Positions 10,301 through 17,947 of a stretch of 64,000 bases of DNA are shown here, in pieces (positions within the stretch are counted from its first letter, which is position 1; each line of letters begins with the position of its first letter). Position numbers and translations under genes: made by a program. Where the stretch lies: positions 21,351-85,350 of the forward strand of contig JAZTXR010000095.1 of assembly GCA_045636545.1 (NCBI GenBank), in the 5' to 3' direction. Under the pieces are notes generated by a model, which saw only the letters and a list, made by a program, of their open reading frames with translations, did not search any database and was not told the DNA's origin. This stretch comes from HGM04593 sp045636545. GTDB taxonomy: Bacteria; Bacteroidota; Bacteroidia; Bacteroidales; Bacteroidaceae.

Positions 10301-11205
10301 GGAACGATGATGCGCGTTATCTTGGTGCGCAGAACTCAACTGCAAACACCTCACGTGCCGAGTTTGTTGCAAATGCCGATGCCAACACAATTTTCTACTT
10401 CGATGGTACACAGCTGGTTTCATACGCATCGGGTAACTATCTTGTAAGCAACAGCAATATGCTTGGCTACAACGGCATTCAGGCAGCAGGCTCTGTAATC
10501 AGTTTCCAGGCTGCGGCAAAAGGTTTGGTAGGTGCATATAACATCAAGTTCAACAGCGGTAGCCGTTACTTGTATTGCAACAAGAGCAATTATACCGATG
10601 CCGGCAGTAGTACAAACAACGATAATGGTTACTGTTTCAATATCGAGGAAGTAACAGTGCTTCCTGTAACAATTACTGATGCAGGTTATGCTACATTCTA
10701 TGCTCCTGTAGCTGTTGCGTTGCCTGGGGACGTTACAGCTCACACAGTAACAATCAATGGCGAGTGGGCTACATTGAGCGATGCTTTGGCTATTGTTCCT
10801 GCTAACACTGGTGTTGTACTTGCCGGTCAGGGTGATTACAACTTGGCAATCACAACTGCTGCTGCTTTCGAGGGCGAGAATGCTCTCCGTGGTACAGTTG
10901 CTGCGACAAATGTAACAGAGAACGCCTACGTACTTGCCAACGATGCAGAAGGTGTAGGTTTCTACGCTGCTGCAATGACAAACGGTGCCTGGTTGAACAA
11001 CAGCCACAAGGCATACTTGCCAAAGGCTCAGGGTATGAACGCTGCATCTTACAGCTTCCGTTTTGGCGAAGGTACTACTGCTATTGGGAATGTCGAGGTT
11101 GAGAACACAGTGAAAACTATCTATGACCTTACAGGCCGTCGTGTAGAGGTTATCACAGCTCCAGGTATCTACATTGTAGATGGCAAAAAGGTGCTTGTTA
11201 AGTAA
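7381..11205 (+). CDS. Secreted multidomain GH33 sialidase
   Basis: 1274 residues. Signal peptide ~1-19. Residues ~23-235 are a beta-rich module homologous to residues ~785-996 of the preceding protein. The six-bladed sialidase domain follows at ~240-650, with the arginine-containing RIP motif (PYRIPG, ~257) and Asp boxes SDDHGKTW (~295), SKDNGKTW (~368) and SDDFGKTW (~434). It should release terminal sialic acid from host glycans. Residues ~700-860 and ~955-1090 look like beta-trefoil binding modules, separated by a helical FIVAR-like linker (~880-955). A conserved C-terminal module (AGYATFYAPVAVAL... onward) precedes a short sorting tail ending GKKVLVK. This sits beside GH123 and GH110 in a host-glycan set. 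A strong bidirectional terminator follows. Confidence 0.92.
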   Translation: MRKITFLFLSLFIAASAMAIENVTTGYYHLIGRDTSRSEHLYNNALHNGNSLKFTLQSNEIVNTNNGIWYITVKDDGKLGIKNGDGQPVVAGANWGGSIAGSFTELTIAGTADVNDYRYYYFNEALNCTNGSVNFKIGGADFLTTWSDGGSANDNQWRFEPVDVEGKSIYSVVVEGNADAYVTFDGGYAFNGGFFITDSEISASQLTVGVFGNVLKSADVNIEGNTITVTNVQALETPVKQDLYNTSKGDGIIPPYRIPGITTASNGRLITAAARLVCGTDPGYGQVDVVCRTSDDHGKTWSNMIDVAVGTGRTSATVNYFDTAFGDPAIVADRTSGEVLIIAVAGCTVYANGNTTRQNPNMIATILSKDNGKTWEEPINVTEDIYSLFDSGNPIQSAFVGGGKVFQSRIVKKDKYYRLYAAMCARPNGNRVIYSDDFGKTWHALGGASALPAPGGDEPKCEEMPDGRVILSSRVGGGRIYNIYTYSNTLTGEGSWSTDVKSTFAGSGLVPGGNSTNGEILIVPVQRNSDKKEMYLALQSLPTGGGRTNVGIFYKELTDFSDINSVENFANDWNGFFQVSNTSSAYSSMDLQADDRIGFIYEETLTGFGRRDNPVSTSFPNGEGQHNFDGFDNIYVAYELEYITNGAYSIKRDVNRRTFVKEYFTAVAADKSDIVKSNVATALEALSTEPTTAEIDNIYAILASDGPVYVTDVDGFENGKIYTFVTARGWMGAKADNNKVISTAYTANGVTGSKDDANFQWTVYKSENDNYYLYNIGKEMFMGVESGNNTAVPFVATPAGKNLTFKKSVDTAYPIMFSTDNAGVVNHSANHASGLITWTGGWNNPNDGGSNHQVELVGVLDNETLAGIAEIVAAYELDNTSAVAELDAAIAKAKALFSSIVVGSGMGEYTATDAEYADKFSAIEAFRQAIQSTNTPTPAQVEAKTAEVNALIASFQLNLPVAGKYYRIKAVAGWNDDARYLGAQNSTANTSRAEFVANADANTIFYFDGTQLVSYASGNYLVSNSNMLGYNGIQAAGSVISFQAAAKGLVGAYNIKFNSGSRYLYCNKSNYTDAGSSTNNDNGYCFNIEEVTVLPVTITDAGYATFYAPVAVALPGDVTAHTVTINGEWATLSDALAIVPANTGVVLAGQGDYNLAITTAAAFEGENALRGTVAATNVTENAYVLANDAEGVGFYAAAMTNGAWLNNSHKAYLPKAQGMNAASYSFRFGEGTTAIGNVEVENTVKTIYDLTGRRVEVITAPGIYIVDGKKVLVK

Positions 11206-11227
11206 ACAGCTGTCGCTGATTTGATAA

Positions 11228-11269
11228 AAACGAATGACATCCCGCCGGCAGGCGGGATGTCATTCGTTT
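11228..11269. terminator. Bidirectional terminator between sialidase and thiamine operon
   Basis: A perfect 19-bp stem (11228-11246 with 11251-11269) and 4-nt loop. A-rich and T-rich arms let it work in both directions between the convergent genes. Confidence 0.9.
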
Positions 11270-11291
11270 AATGGTTTCTCGTTTCCGGAAA

Positions 11292-11909
11292 TCAATGGTT
11301 GATGAACAGCAGATACTCTCCTTTTGCTTTTATTGTGAACTCCTCGCCGGTGCACTCGTTGAGTGTTCCCTGCCACCAATTGTTGAAGTCATATATGGGG
11401 TAGAGCAGTCCCTCGGCACTCAAATCCCTTGCGGTGATGCTGAAGATTGACACCTGTTGTCCTTTTCGGCATTTTTGTGTGGTGGTGCCGTTGCAGGGTA
11501 TGAACACGCCGTGGTCGGTAAAGGAACGTACATCGCACCCAGCGCGGGCGTACTCGATGAGCAGGCTTATGTTCCCAATCGTGTGGTCCTCACGCTTGCC
11601 CGTGGCTCCTACAATGGCGATGCGGCGCTTTCCTTGTTCCATAAGAAACCGCACGGCCTTTGTCTGGTCGTTGCTCTCCTGCTCGGCAATGATGTGCAGC
11701 AGGTGCGCGAACTTCTTGCGGTTGGCGGCACTGATGGAGTCGCCGTCGCCCACAATGGCATCGGGCACCCGGCCGGTGGCAATGTAACGGTCGGCCGCGC
11801 CGTCGCAGCAGACCACATACTGTGCGCTCTGCAATATTTCCAACGGCAATGGGGCTGTAGGGAACTCACCGCCTGCAACAATCACTGCATCAAAAAAATC
11901 ATTCTTCAT
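11292..11909 (-). CDS. Thiamine pyrophosphokinase
   Basis: 205 residues, close to the usual size. It transfers pyrophosphate from ATP to thiamine to make TPP. Visible features are AVIVAGGEFPT at the N terminus, VVCCDGAADRYI, the metal/ATP site AIVGDGDSIS, and QESNDQTKAVRFL, followed by GATGKREDHTIGNI; this order is diagnostic of the family. The last gene of a riboswitch-controlled operon, its start overlaps the end of the permease gene by 11 nt, which suggests coupled translation. In Bacteroidetes this cluster is the thiamine salvage set (receptor, PnuT, kinase). Confidence 0.93.
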   Translation of the reverse strand: MKNDFFDAVIVAGGEFPTAPLPLEILQSAQYVVCCDGAADRYIATGRVPDAIVGDGDSISAANRKKFAHLLHIIAEQESNDQTKAVRFLMEQGKRRIAIVGATGKREDHTIGNISLLIEYARAGCDVRSFTDHGVFIPCNGTTTQKCRKGQQVSIFSITARDLSAEGLLYPIYDFNNWWQGTLNECTGEEFTIKAKGEYLLFINH

Positions 11910-12483
11910 TCTGCATCAACTTTTTCCATTTGAAGTATCCAAAGATAGCTATAATTGCATAAACGGCATAGAGCACGGCTGTGAAATATAACCCTTTGTA
12001 TACGTAGAGCGCACTGCATGCCACGTCTGTCACACACCATACCCACCACTGCTCGATGTATTTGCGTGCAAGCATCCACATTCCCACAATACTCAGTGCC
12101 GTGGTGAACGAGTCGCTCCAGGGTACTGTGCTGTCGGTGTGGTTAATGAGCACGTATGCTATGAGCAGCAGTGCAGCAACAAATGCCACGGCTGCTTTTG
12201 CCCAGGATACGCGCGGTGTATGGCTTATGCGCAGTTCCTTCTTTGGCTTCCTGCCGCCAAAGAAGGTAAAACCGGTCTTCCATGCCACCCAGCCATAGAG
12301 TGCAATGACAAGGTAGTATATGTTTATTCCAAAGTCGGCATAAAGTCCGGCATTGTAGTAGACGAACAGATATATCGCAGGCATGACAATACCCGCAATC
12401 CACAGGTATATGCTTGCCTTGTACTCCAGCCACAGGTAAATTATTCCTGTTATTACTCCTAAAATCTCAAGATATTGTTCCAT
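11899..12483 (-). CDS. pnuT: PnuC-family permease, probable thiamine transporter (PnuT)
   Basis: 194 residues from MEQYLEILG; an upstream ATG nine codons earlier falls in a palindromic repeat and is less likely. Seven hydrophobic segments are visible. PnuC-family signatures include VITGIIYLWLEYKASIYLW near the N terminus and the aromatic-rich EQWWVWCVTDV in the second half. PnuC proteins carry nicotinamide riboside or other vitamins by facilitated diffusion; phosphorylation traps the substrate. Its place between a TonB receptor and thiamine pyrophosphokinase, under a TPP riboswitch, indicates thiamine as substrate (PnuT). The substrate call is from context, not from residues. Confidence 0.88.
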   Translation of the reverse strand: MEQYLEILGVITGIIYLWLEYKASIYLWIAGIVMPAIYLFVYYNAGLYADFGINIYYLVIALYGWVAWKTGFTFFGGRKPKKELRISHTPRVSWAKAAVAFVAALLLIAYVLINHTDSTVPWSDSFTTALSIVGMWMLARKYIEQWWVWCVTDVACSALYVYKGLYFTAVLYAVYAIIAIFGYFKWKKLMQNEE

Positions 12484-12494
12484 TGTAACTTTGC

Positions 12495-12515
12495 TTTTGG
12501 GCGAACACATCGGTT
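12495..12515. repeat. Short palindromic REP-like element
   Basis: An imperfect inverted repeat around an ACATCG core in the permease/receptor gap. It resembles the longer palindrome at 14872-14893 upstream of the receptor gene in the same operon. Confidence 0.5.
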
Positions 12516-12535
12516 CGCACCTACATTGTTTCCGC

Positions 12536-14767
12536 TTATAACTCTATATTGATACTTCCAATGGCATTTATCCCTGCCTGGGCTGCGTATCCGGCATAGT
12601 TGTAGCGGTGGCGGGTGCCGTCGCTGTCGGTGTAGTATCCGCTGCCGGCATATCCGTTGTTCTCATACTCTTCGTTGAAAAGGTTATATATGGTTGCCCC
12701 TACGGTAATCTTTTTCACCCCTTTCAGTCTGAACGAGTAGCCCAGTTGCAGGTTGGTGACAAAATAGGCATCGAGCACGTGTTCCTCAATACCATAGTTG
12801 CTCATATACTGCTTGCTCACATATTGTGACTGCAGTGCAGCCCTTATGCCACGCCATTCGTATGAAAAGGTGTTGTTCGCTATGATTGAGGGCGAGAATG
12901 CAATGGGTGTGTCGTTGTGGTGTATCTCCCATTTCTCGTATGTGTTGTCGTCATAGAGCACCTCGGTGAAATCCTTTATCCTGTTGCGGCTGAATGTGGC
13001 GTTTGCATTCCACCCGAAACCGCAGGGCAATGCCAGTTCCGCTGTCAGCTCAATGCCGGCGCGGTAACTCTTCGGGATGTTCGCAGCAAGCGGCTCGCCA
13101 ATCTCGTTCAGCTCGCCGGTGAGCACCAGCTGGTCCTTGTAGTCCATGAAGTAGATGTTCGCTCCCGCTGTGAAGAGCCTGCTGCTGAAGACGTACCCCG
13201 CTTCATAGTCTATGAGGCGTTCGGCGGTGGGGCGCTCATGCAGCTTGCCGTCGGTGTAGTTGTTGCGTGTGGGCTCTTTGTGCGCCACGCTCACCGATGC
13301 AAATAGCCTGTTGCTACCATTGATTTGCCACGAAAGGCCGGCCTTTGGATTGAAGAAGTTGAACTTCTCGTCTATCGCCAGCTGTTGGTGGCTGTCGGTT
13401 GCATCGTTCCACTTGTCGTTGTTGCCGGCAATGCGGTAGCCAATGTGGCGGTATTGTGCATCGGCATATATGTTTAGGTGATTAATGGGGCGGTAGTCGG
13501 CGCGCAGGTAGATGTTGGCATCGTCCTTTGTGCCGTTGTTGCGGTAATACTCGTGGTCGGGCAGCAACTCGCCGGTGTAGTTCTTCACCCACAGTACGTG
13601 CCCGAAGTGGGCACCGCTGTAACGGTTGGCTCCACCGCCGGCAATGGCCGTTACCTTTTCGTCCTTGTATGTCAGGGCAAACACCGCTCCGCCAAAATGG
13701 TTGTCCATGGCTTTCTTGCGCACCAGGTCGCTCTTCTTTACCTCCACGCCGTTGGCAAGGAATGTAGGCAGGGCATACTCCTTTAACTTGCGCCCGCTTT
13801 TGTACTCCTGGTAGTATCCGTCACCCTTTGTGTAGTGCAGGCCGACGTTAAGGTTGAGCCTGTTGCTGAAACTGTGGTCAATGAGCAGCTGGACGTTTGT
13901 CTGTGTGTAGTTGTCGGTCTGTCCGTCATAGTAATGGTCTGTGCCGGTGCTGTCGGTGAACATGTAGCCGCAACTGTTGTAGCGGCGGCCATAGAGTGCC
14001 ATCTCCTCTTTGGTGGCATAGTTCCAGGCGTGGTATGTCTGTTCGTTGCCGCCGAAGGCGATTAGGCGCACGCTTGTGCTGTTGCCGTAGTATGCCCCTT
14101 GCAGGTAGAACGATTGCAGTGCCGTTGCTGCGCGCTCAATGTATCCGTCGCTGCCAATGCTCGAGAGGCGCATATCTACCGCCCAATGGTCGTGCAGTAT
14201 GCCTGTACCTGCGCTTATCGTTGCCTTGTGGGTGTTGAACGAGCCGTACGAGCCGCCGAAAGTAGCGTATGGCTGTGTGTTGAACTTGTCGGTCTTCAGG
14301 TTTATGCTTGCTCCAAAGGAGCCTGCACCGTTTGTCGATGTGCCCACGCCGCGTTGAATCTGTATGTCCTTCACCGATGAGGCTATGTCGGGCATATTCA
14401 CCCAGAATACATTGTGGCTCTCGGCATCGTTGACGGGTATTCCGTTTGCAGTCACGTTTATGCGTGTTCCGTCTGTGCCGCGTATGCGCAGGCTTGTGTA
14501 GCCGATTCCCATGCCCGCATCGCTTGTCGCCACCACGCTTGGCGTTGTTGCCACAAGGAAGGGAAAGTCCACTCCTGTGTTCATCCGCTCCAGTTGCTCC
14601 TTGCCAATGTTGGTGTGTGCCACCGGCGTAAGCTCTGTTGCGCGTGTTGCTGTTATCTCCACTTCCTGCAGATGTGTGTGCAGGCTGTCACTCACTGCCT
14701 CTTGTGCCTGTAGCAAAGAGGGTAGGGCTGCCATTGCAAGGCAGCAACGCAATGTCTTTTTTCTCAT
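12536..14767 (-). CDS. TonB-dependent outer-membrane receptor, thiamine uptake
   Basis: 743 residues from MRKKTLRCCLAMAALPSLLQA, whose start is supported by the signal peptide. The open frame continues 38 codons upstream through a palindromic repeat, but that part is not protein-like. The plug (about 30-170) contains LQEVEITATRATELTPV, LRIRGTDGTRINVTANGIPVND and IQRGVGTSTNGAGSFGASINL. The remaining ~570 residues are a 22-strand type barrel rich in aromatic and Tyr/Asn repeats. No SusD partner and no N-terminal carboxypeptidase-like domain are present, as expected for vitamin/siderophore receptors rather than SusC. The TPP riboswitch directly upstream and the thiamine kinase downstream identify the ligand as thiamine or its phosphates. 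Confidence 0.92.
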   Translation of the reverse strand: MRKKTLRCCLAMAALPSLLQAQEAVSDSLHTHLQEVEITATRATELTPVAHTNIGKEQLERMNTGVDFPFLVATTPSVVATSDAGMGIGYTSLRIRGTDGTRINVTANGIPVNDAESHNVFWVNMPDIASSVKDIQIQRGVGTSTNGAGSFGASINLKTDKFNTQPYATFGGSYGSFNTHKATISAGTGILHDHWAVDMRLSSIGSDGYIERAATALQSFYLQGAYYGNSTSVRLIAFGGNEQTYHAWNYATKEEMALYGRRYNSCGYMFTDSTGTDHYYDGQTDNYTQTNVQLLIDHSFSNRLNLNVGLHYTKGDGYYQEYKSGRKLKEYALPTFLANGVEVKKSDLVRKKAMDNHFGGAVFALTYKDEKVTAIAGGGANRYSGAHFGHVLWVKNYTGELLPDHEYYRNNGTKDDANIYLRADYRPINHLNIYADAQYRHIGYRIAGNNDKWNDATDSHQQLAIDEKFNFFNPKAGLSWQINGSNRLFASVSVAHKEPTRNNYTDGKLHERPTAERLIDYEAGYVFSSRLFTAGANIYFMDYKDQLVLTGELNEIGEPLAANIPKSYRAGIELTAELALPCGFGWNANATFSRNRIKDFTEVLYDDNTYEKWEIHHNDTPIAFSPSIIANNTFSYEWRGIRAALQSQYVSKQYMSNYGIEEHVLDAYFVTNLQLGYSFRLKGVKKITVGATIYNLFNEEYENNGYAGSGYYTDSDGTRHRYNYAGYAAQAGINAIGSINIEL

Positions 14768-14871
14768 TGCAATTTCAATTTTTTTTGGAGCATGGGGCAT
14801 AAAAGAAAGAAACCTCCATGCTCCGTGGTTAAACGGAAAATGGGGTTTTTCCTGTGTGGTTCGCTGGTATT

Positions 14872-14893
14872 GGGCAGACACATCGGTCTGCCC
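14872..14893. repeat. Palindromic REP-like hairpin between riboswitch and receptor gene
   Basis: GGGCAGAC pairs with GTCTGCCC around an ACATCG loop. It lies in the 5' leader after the TPP aptamer, so it may take part in the expression platform, or may only be a dispersed repeat. A related copy is at 12495-12515. Confidence 0.55.
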
Positions 14894-14906
14894 CTACAAT
14901 ATGCAA

Positions 14907-15001
14907 ACTCTTATTCCTACGCCGGCATTATCCGGATCAGGTTCTTGGGTATGATCTCAGCCTCTGTGCTGCATAATGCAGACAAGTTTAGGCACCCCGT
15001 A
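14907..15001 (-). promoter_or_regulatory. TPP riboswitch (THI element)
   Basis: Reading the minus strand from 15001, the element opens GGGGTGCC, then carries the pyrimidine-sensor core GGCTGAGATCATACCC, GAACCTGATCCGGATAATGC and GGCGTAGGAA. These are the conserved thi-box parts in the right order. It precedes the TonB receptor, PnuT and thiamine kinase genes and should lower their expression when TPP is plentiful. The aptamer lies ~140 nt before the receptor start. Confidence 0.96.
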
Positions 15002-15016
15002 ATTGAAATCTGGATG

Positions 15017-15047
15017 CGAAGTTAGTGCAACCTTTGCGATAAACAAA
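15017..15047 (-). promoter_or_regulatory. Promoter of the thiamine operon
   Basis: On the minus strand TTTG (15044-15047), a 19-bp spacer and TAACTTCG (15017-15024) match the Bacteroidales -33/-7 consensus with one mismatch. Transcription would start about 10 nt before the riboswitch. Confidence 0.75.
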
Positions 15048-15137
15048 ATAAATTCGGGTTTATTTTTTCTCTCTTGTTACCACCAGTCTTGTATGAAGAT
15101 AGTGTAAGCTGTTGTCTTATAAATAATAAAGTGCGTG

Positions 15138-16415
15138 TTATTTATCGCTGTTTATTCTGCGCCACAGCGCTTTTTCCTCTTTATTGAGCCGCTGCTGAAT
15201 TTCCGTGACATCGTTGTTGCCCGCGCGGTCAAGGGTATCAATGAGCTCCATCTCATTCCCATGCCCGAACTCTTCGTTCAGGAAGTACCGTTCGTTTCCG
15301 TCATCGGAGATTATCCCCTTGCGCTCCATTGTGTACATTATCTTTGCCGCAGCGTGTACCGAAATTCCGTATGCAGCGTTCATGCGCCCGGCAATCTCCA
15401 TTATGGTGAACGAGCCGTTGGAGCTGCTCTCGGCAGCCTCCTTGCATTTTGCAATGGTGAGCATTGTCAGGAACTTCTGGTAGTTGTGGCTCAAGCGCCC
15501 GAACTTGTTCTCGGCATCGAGTTTGTAGCCCTCTTGCAACAGATAGTTCCACCTTGAGCCGGCAAGGCATATTGTCCAGGAGAAGTATATCCACAGAATG
15601 AATATCATAAGGCTGGCAAGGTTGCCGTAGACGTTTCTGTATGTACTGAACAGCCCCAATATCAGCGATGCCGAATATTGCATTATTGCAAACACTATGC
15701 CGCAGAATGTTGCCGATATTGCGGCATGGCGTATATCGACCTTTGTGTTGGGGATGAACTTGTAGGCCATGAACAGCACTGCAATGTAAACGCAGGTAGT
15801 GAGCAGAAAGGTGTTCGCTTTGTAAAACAGGCCGCTCCCCTCGAAAAATGAAGATATGCTTATCCATATAGCAAGCAAGAGAATGGCGACGAACGGTATG
15901 AGCAGAACAAGCAGGAATACCTTTATCTGCTTCTTCAGGCTATGCTCCCGCAGCTCCCACAGCGAGTTGAACGAAATATCTATTGTCTGGTATATTGAAA
16001 ATACCGAGTAGAGCAGAAATGAGAATCCCACTATGGCGCCGAACACGTAGTTGGTCTCGGCATTGACCAGGTACATATCCACGAACTTCAGCAGTTCATC
16101 TGCAATGTTCTCCTGTCCCACGAAAAGCAGCTCCACCTTTTCCTTGAATGCCTGGCCATAGCCCATGAGGTTTGCCACGGCAATCATCATTGCCATCACA
16201 GGTACCAGGGCGAAGAGTGTGTGGTATGTGAGTGCCGCTGCAGCCTGCTTCACCTTGTCGGGGCCTGTCAGGAACTTTATGAATGACCAAAGGACAACGT
16301 TGCCGCCTATCTCCCTGTCTTTGTACAATAGTTTCAGCTTTTGTGCTGTTGTCTTAATCCTGTTTCTCATGGAGTGAAGTTTGTGGAATGCAATTATATG
16401 ATTTTTTTCTGACAT
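15138..16415 (-). CDS. YihY/BrkB-family inner-membrane protein
   Basis: About 425 residues from MSEKNHII; MRNRIKTT 15 codons later (16370) is an alternative start. The N-terminal 290 residues carry the YihY signature KVKQAAAALTYHTLFALVPVMAMMIAV and about six membrane helices, with WTICLAGSRWNYLLQE closing the membrane part. The C-terminal ~130 residues are soluble and helical, as often seen in Bacteroidetes members, possibly a winged-helix-like tail. The family was once called RNase BN by mistake; its molecular function is unsettled. It is divergent from the CaCA antiporter gene, with about 105 bp between starts. Confidence 0.9.
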   Translation of the reverse strand: MSEKNHIIAFHKLHSMRNRIKTTAQKLKLLYKDREIGGNVVLWSFIKFLTGPDKVKQAAAALTYHTLFALVPVMAMMIAVANLMGYGQAFKEKVELLFVGQENIADELLKFVDMYLVNAETNYVFGAIVGFSFLLYSVFSIYQTIDISFNSLWELREHSLKKQIKVFLLVLLIPFVAILLLAIWISISSFFEGSGLFYKANTFLLTTCVYIAVLFMAYKFIPNTKVDIRHAAISATFCGIVFAIMQYSASLILGLFSTYRNVYGNLASLMIFILWIYFSWTICLAGSRWNYLLQEGYKLDAENKFGRLSHNYQKFLTMLTIAKCKEAAESSSNGSFTIMEIAGRMNAAYGISVHAAAKIMYTMERKGIISDDGNERYFLNEEFGHGNEMELIDTLDRAGNNDVTEIQQRLNKEEKALWRRINSDK

Positions 16416-16437
16416 CCCAATAAATTCAACCACTCTA

Positions 16438-16468
16438 TTTGCTGCAATTGGTGAATATTGTATCTTTG
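16438..16468 (+). promoter_or_regulatory. Promoter of the CaCA antiporter gene
   Basis: TTTG (16438-16441), 19-bp spacer, TATCTTTG (16461-16468). Its position excludes the longer upstream reading (ATG at 16458) and supports the ATG at 16521. Confidence 0.75.
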
Positions 16469-16520
16469 CGGGATATATGTAAAATATACATTTTTTAGGA
16501 ATTTAAACAGCTTCTTGTAT

Positions 16521-17474
16521 ATGATACTTTCTTTAATCTTTTTTGTGGCGGGTATTGCACTCGTCATTTTTGGAGCCGATTGGCTCACAAAGGGCGCGTC
16601 GGCTCTTGCACGACGTTTCAATATGAGTGAACTGCTCATTGGACTTACAATCGTTGCCATAGGTACTTCGTTGCCCGAGCTTGTTATCAGTACCGGCTCT
16701 GCATTGAAAGGCAGTCCCGGCCTTGCGCTTGGAAACATCATCGGCAGCAACATCTTCAACGGTATGTTCATCCTTGGTGTTGCGGCTCTGCTATGCCCCA
16801 TAAAGTTCAATCCCAAGATGCTCACACGTGAGATTCCCTTCAACCTCCTGGCATCTGTCGTCCTCATCCTTGTGTCGGGCAGCATGCTTGTGGGCGGTGC
16901 TCCCGGTGAAATGATAACACGCTACGGCGGTATGCTGTTGCTCTGTTTCCTTGCTGTTTTTGTGCGCTACACATTCTCCATAACCAATGATGCTGCCGAT
17001 GACGAACCCGGTGAGCAACTCCCTGTGTGGAAGGTTGTGCTCTTTATTGTAGCCGGCCTTGCGGCACTCATCTTTGGCGGCAACATCTTTGTCGATGGAG
17101 CAACAGAGATTGCGCGTGTACTTGGTCTTTCCGAGGCCGTGATTGGTATAACCATTGTGTCTGCCGGCAGTTCACTGCCCGAACTTGCAGTCTCTGTCAA
17201 TGCCGCACGCAAGGGCAATGTGGGCATTGCATTGGGTAATGTGCTTGGCAGCAACATCCTTAACATATTCTTTATCCTTGGTGTAAGCGCAATCATCACC
17301 CCCATTGCACTCGACGGTTTCAGCTATGTCGACTACTATGTGCTCCTGGCATCGTCGTTGCTCATCTACTTCGTGGCACGCTTCGGCGGCAAGGCTGTCA
17401 TAACCCGTCTCGAGGGCGCAGTGCTTGTTGCCGCCTATGTGGCATACACCACTTGGCTTGTGATGAATGCCTGA
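16521..17474 (+). CDS. Calcium/sodium antiporter, CaCA family (YrbG-like)
   Basis: 317 residues, ten or eleven membrane helices in two inverted halves. Each half carries the alpha-repeat acidic motif: GTSLPELVISTGSALKGSPG near residue 50 and AGSSLPELAVSVNAARKGN near residue 215, each followed by LGNIIGSNIFN or LGNVLGSNILN. These bind the exchanged cation. The start is set by the promoter at 16438-16468, which lies upstream, and by MILSLIFFVAGIALVIFGAD as a proper first helix. Single-gene unit; the next gene is groES after a 175-bp gap that holds a dispersed repeat. Confidence 0.93.
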   Translation: MILSLIFFVAGIALVIFGADWLTKGASALARRFNMSELLIGLTIVAIGTSLPELVISTGSALKGSPGLALGNIIGSNIFNGMFILGVAALLCPIKFNPKMLTREIPFNLLASVVLILVSGSMLVGGAPGEMITRYGGMLLLCFLAVFVRYTFSITNDAADDEPGEQLPVWKVVLFIVAGLAALIFGGNIFVDGATEIARVLGLSEAVIGITIVSAGSSLPELAVSVNAARKGNVGIALGNVLGSNILNIFFILGVSAIITPIALDGFSYVDYYVLLASSLLIYFVARFGGKAVITRLEGAVLVAAYVAYTTWLVMNA

Positions 17475-17547
17475 CATGTGGTCTGCCAAATTGGCATACA
17501 CGGTGTCCCGTAAACATTTTGGCACGATTTTGGTTATGTAATATTAG

Positions 17548-17600
17548 TGGGAGCAGGTTCAAGCACACGAAGTGTGGTTAAAGGTGAAATGTGAAAGCGT
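17548..17600 (+). repeat. Dispersed intergenic repeat R1, short copy
   Basis: Shares the stretch beginning GGGAGCAGGTTCAAGCACAC and its continuation into a GTGAAA-rich end with 45538-45640 (inverted) and 62500-62600. It lies in the groES upstream region, between the likely promoter area and the gene. Confidence 0.7.
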
Positions 17601-17649
17601 AAAGGTTAAACCTCAATTATAAATACAATAATAAAAAACAATAAGACTT

Positions 17650-17922
17650 ATGAACATCAGACCATTGGCAGACAGAGTGCTCATCTTGCCTCAGCCTGCA
17701 GAAGAGAAGACAATCGGCGGCATCATCATCCCCGATACAGCAAAGGAGAAACCCTTGCAGGGTAAAGTAGTGGCGGTTGGTAACGGAACAAAGGACGAGG
17801 ATATGGTAATTGCTGTTGGCGACCAGGTGCTCTATGGCAAGTATGCCGGTACAGAGGTTGAACTCGAGGGTGAGAAATATCTCATCATGCGCCAGAGCGA
17901 CGTGCTTGCGATACTTGGATAA
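17650..17922 (+). CDS. groES: Co-chaperonin GroES
   Basis: 90 residues. MNIRPLADRVLILPQPAEEK at the N terminus, a mobile-loop region GGIIIPDTAKEKPLQGKVVAVGNG, and YGKYAGTEVELEGEKYLIMRQSDVLAIL at the end are canonical GroES. It forms the seven-subunit lid on GroEL during ATP-dependent folding. groEL starts 25 bp downstream, one operon. No CIRCE inverted repeat was found upstream. Confidence 0.98.
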   Translation: MNIRPLADRVLILPQPAEEKTIGGIIIPDTAKEKPLQGKVVAVGNGTKDEDMVIAVGDQVLYGKYAGTEVELEGEKYLIMRQSDVLAILG

Positions 17923-17947
17923 ATGACAGATAAAAAAGACAAAGAAT

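Noticed and set aside
14768..14881. 38-codon upstream extension of the TonB receptor frame
   Set aside because: It precedes a proper signal peptide start and includes part of a palindromic repeat and riboswitch leader.
17518..17535. Sigma-54-like TGGCACG box before groES
   Set aside because: The GG to GG/GC distance is 9 nt instead of 10 and the -12 element reads TGGT rather than TTGC, so it is not a reliable sigma-54 promoter.
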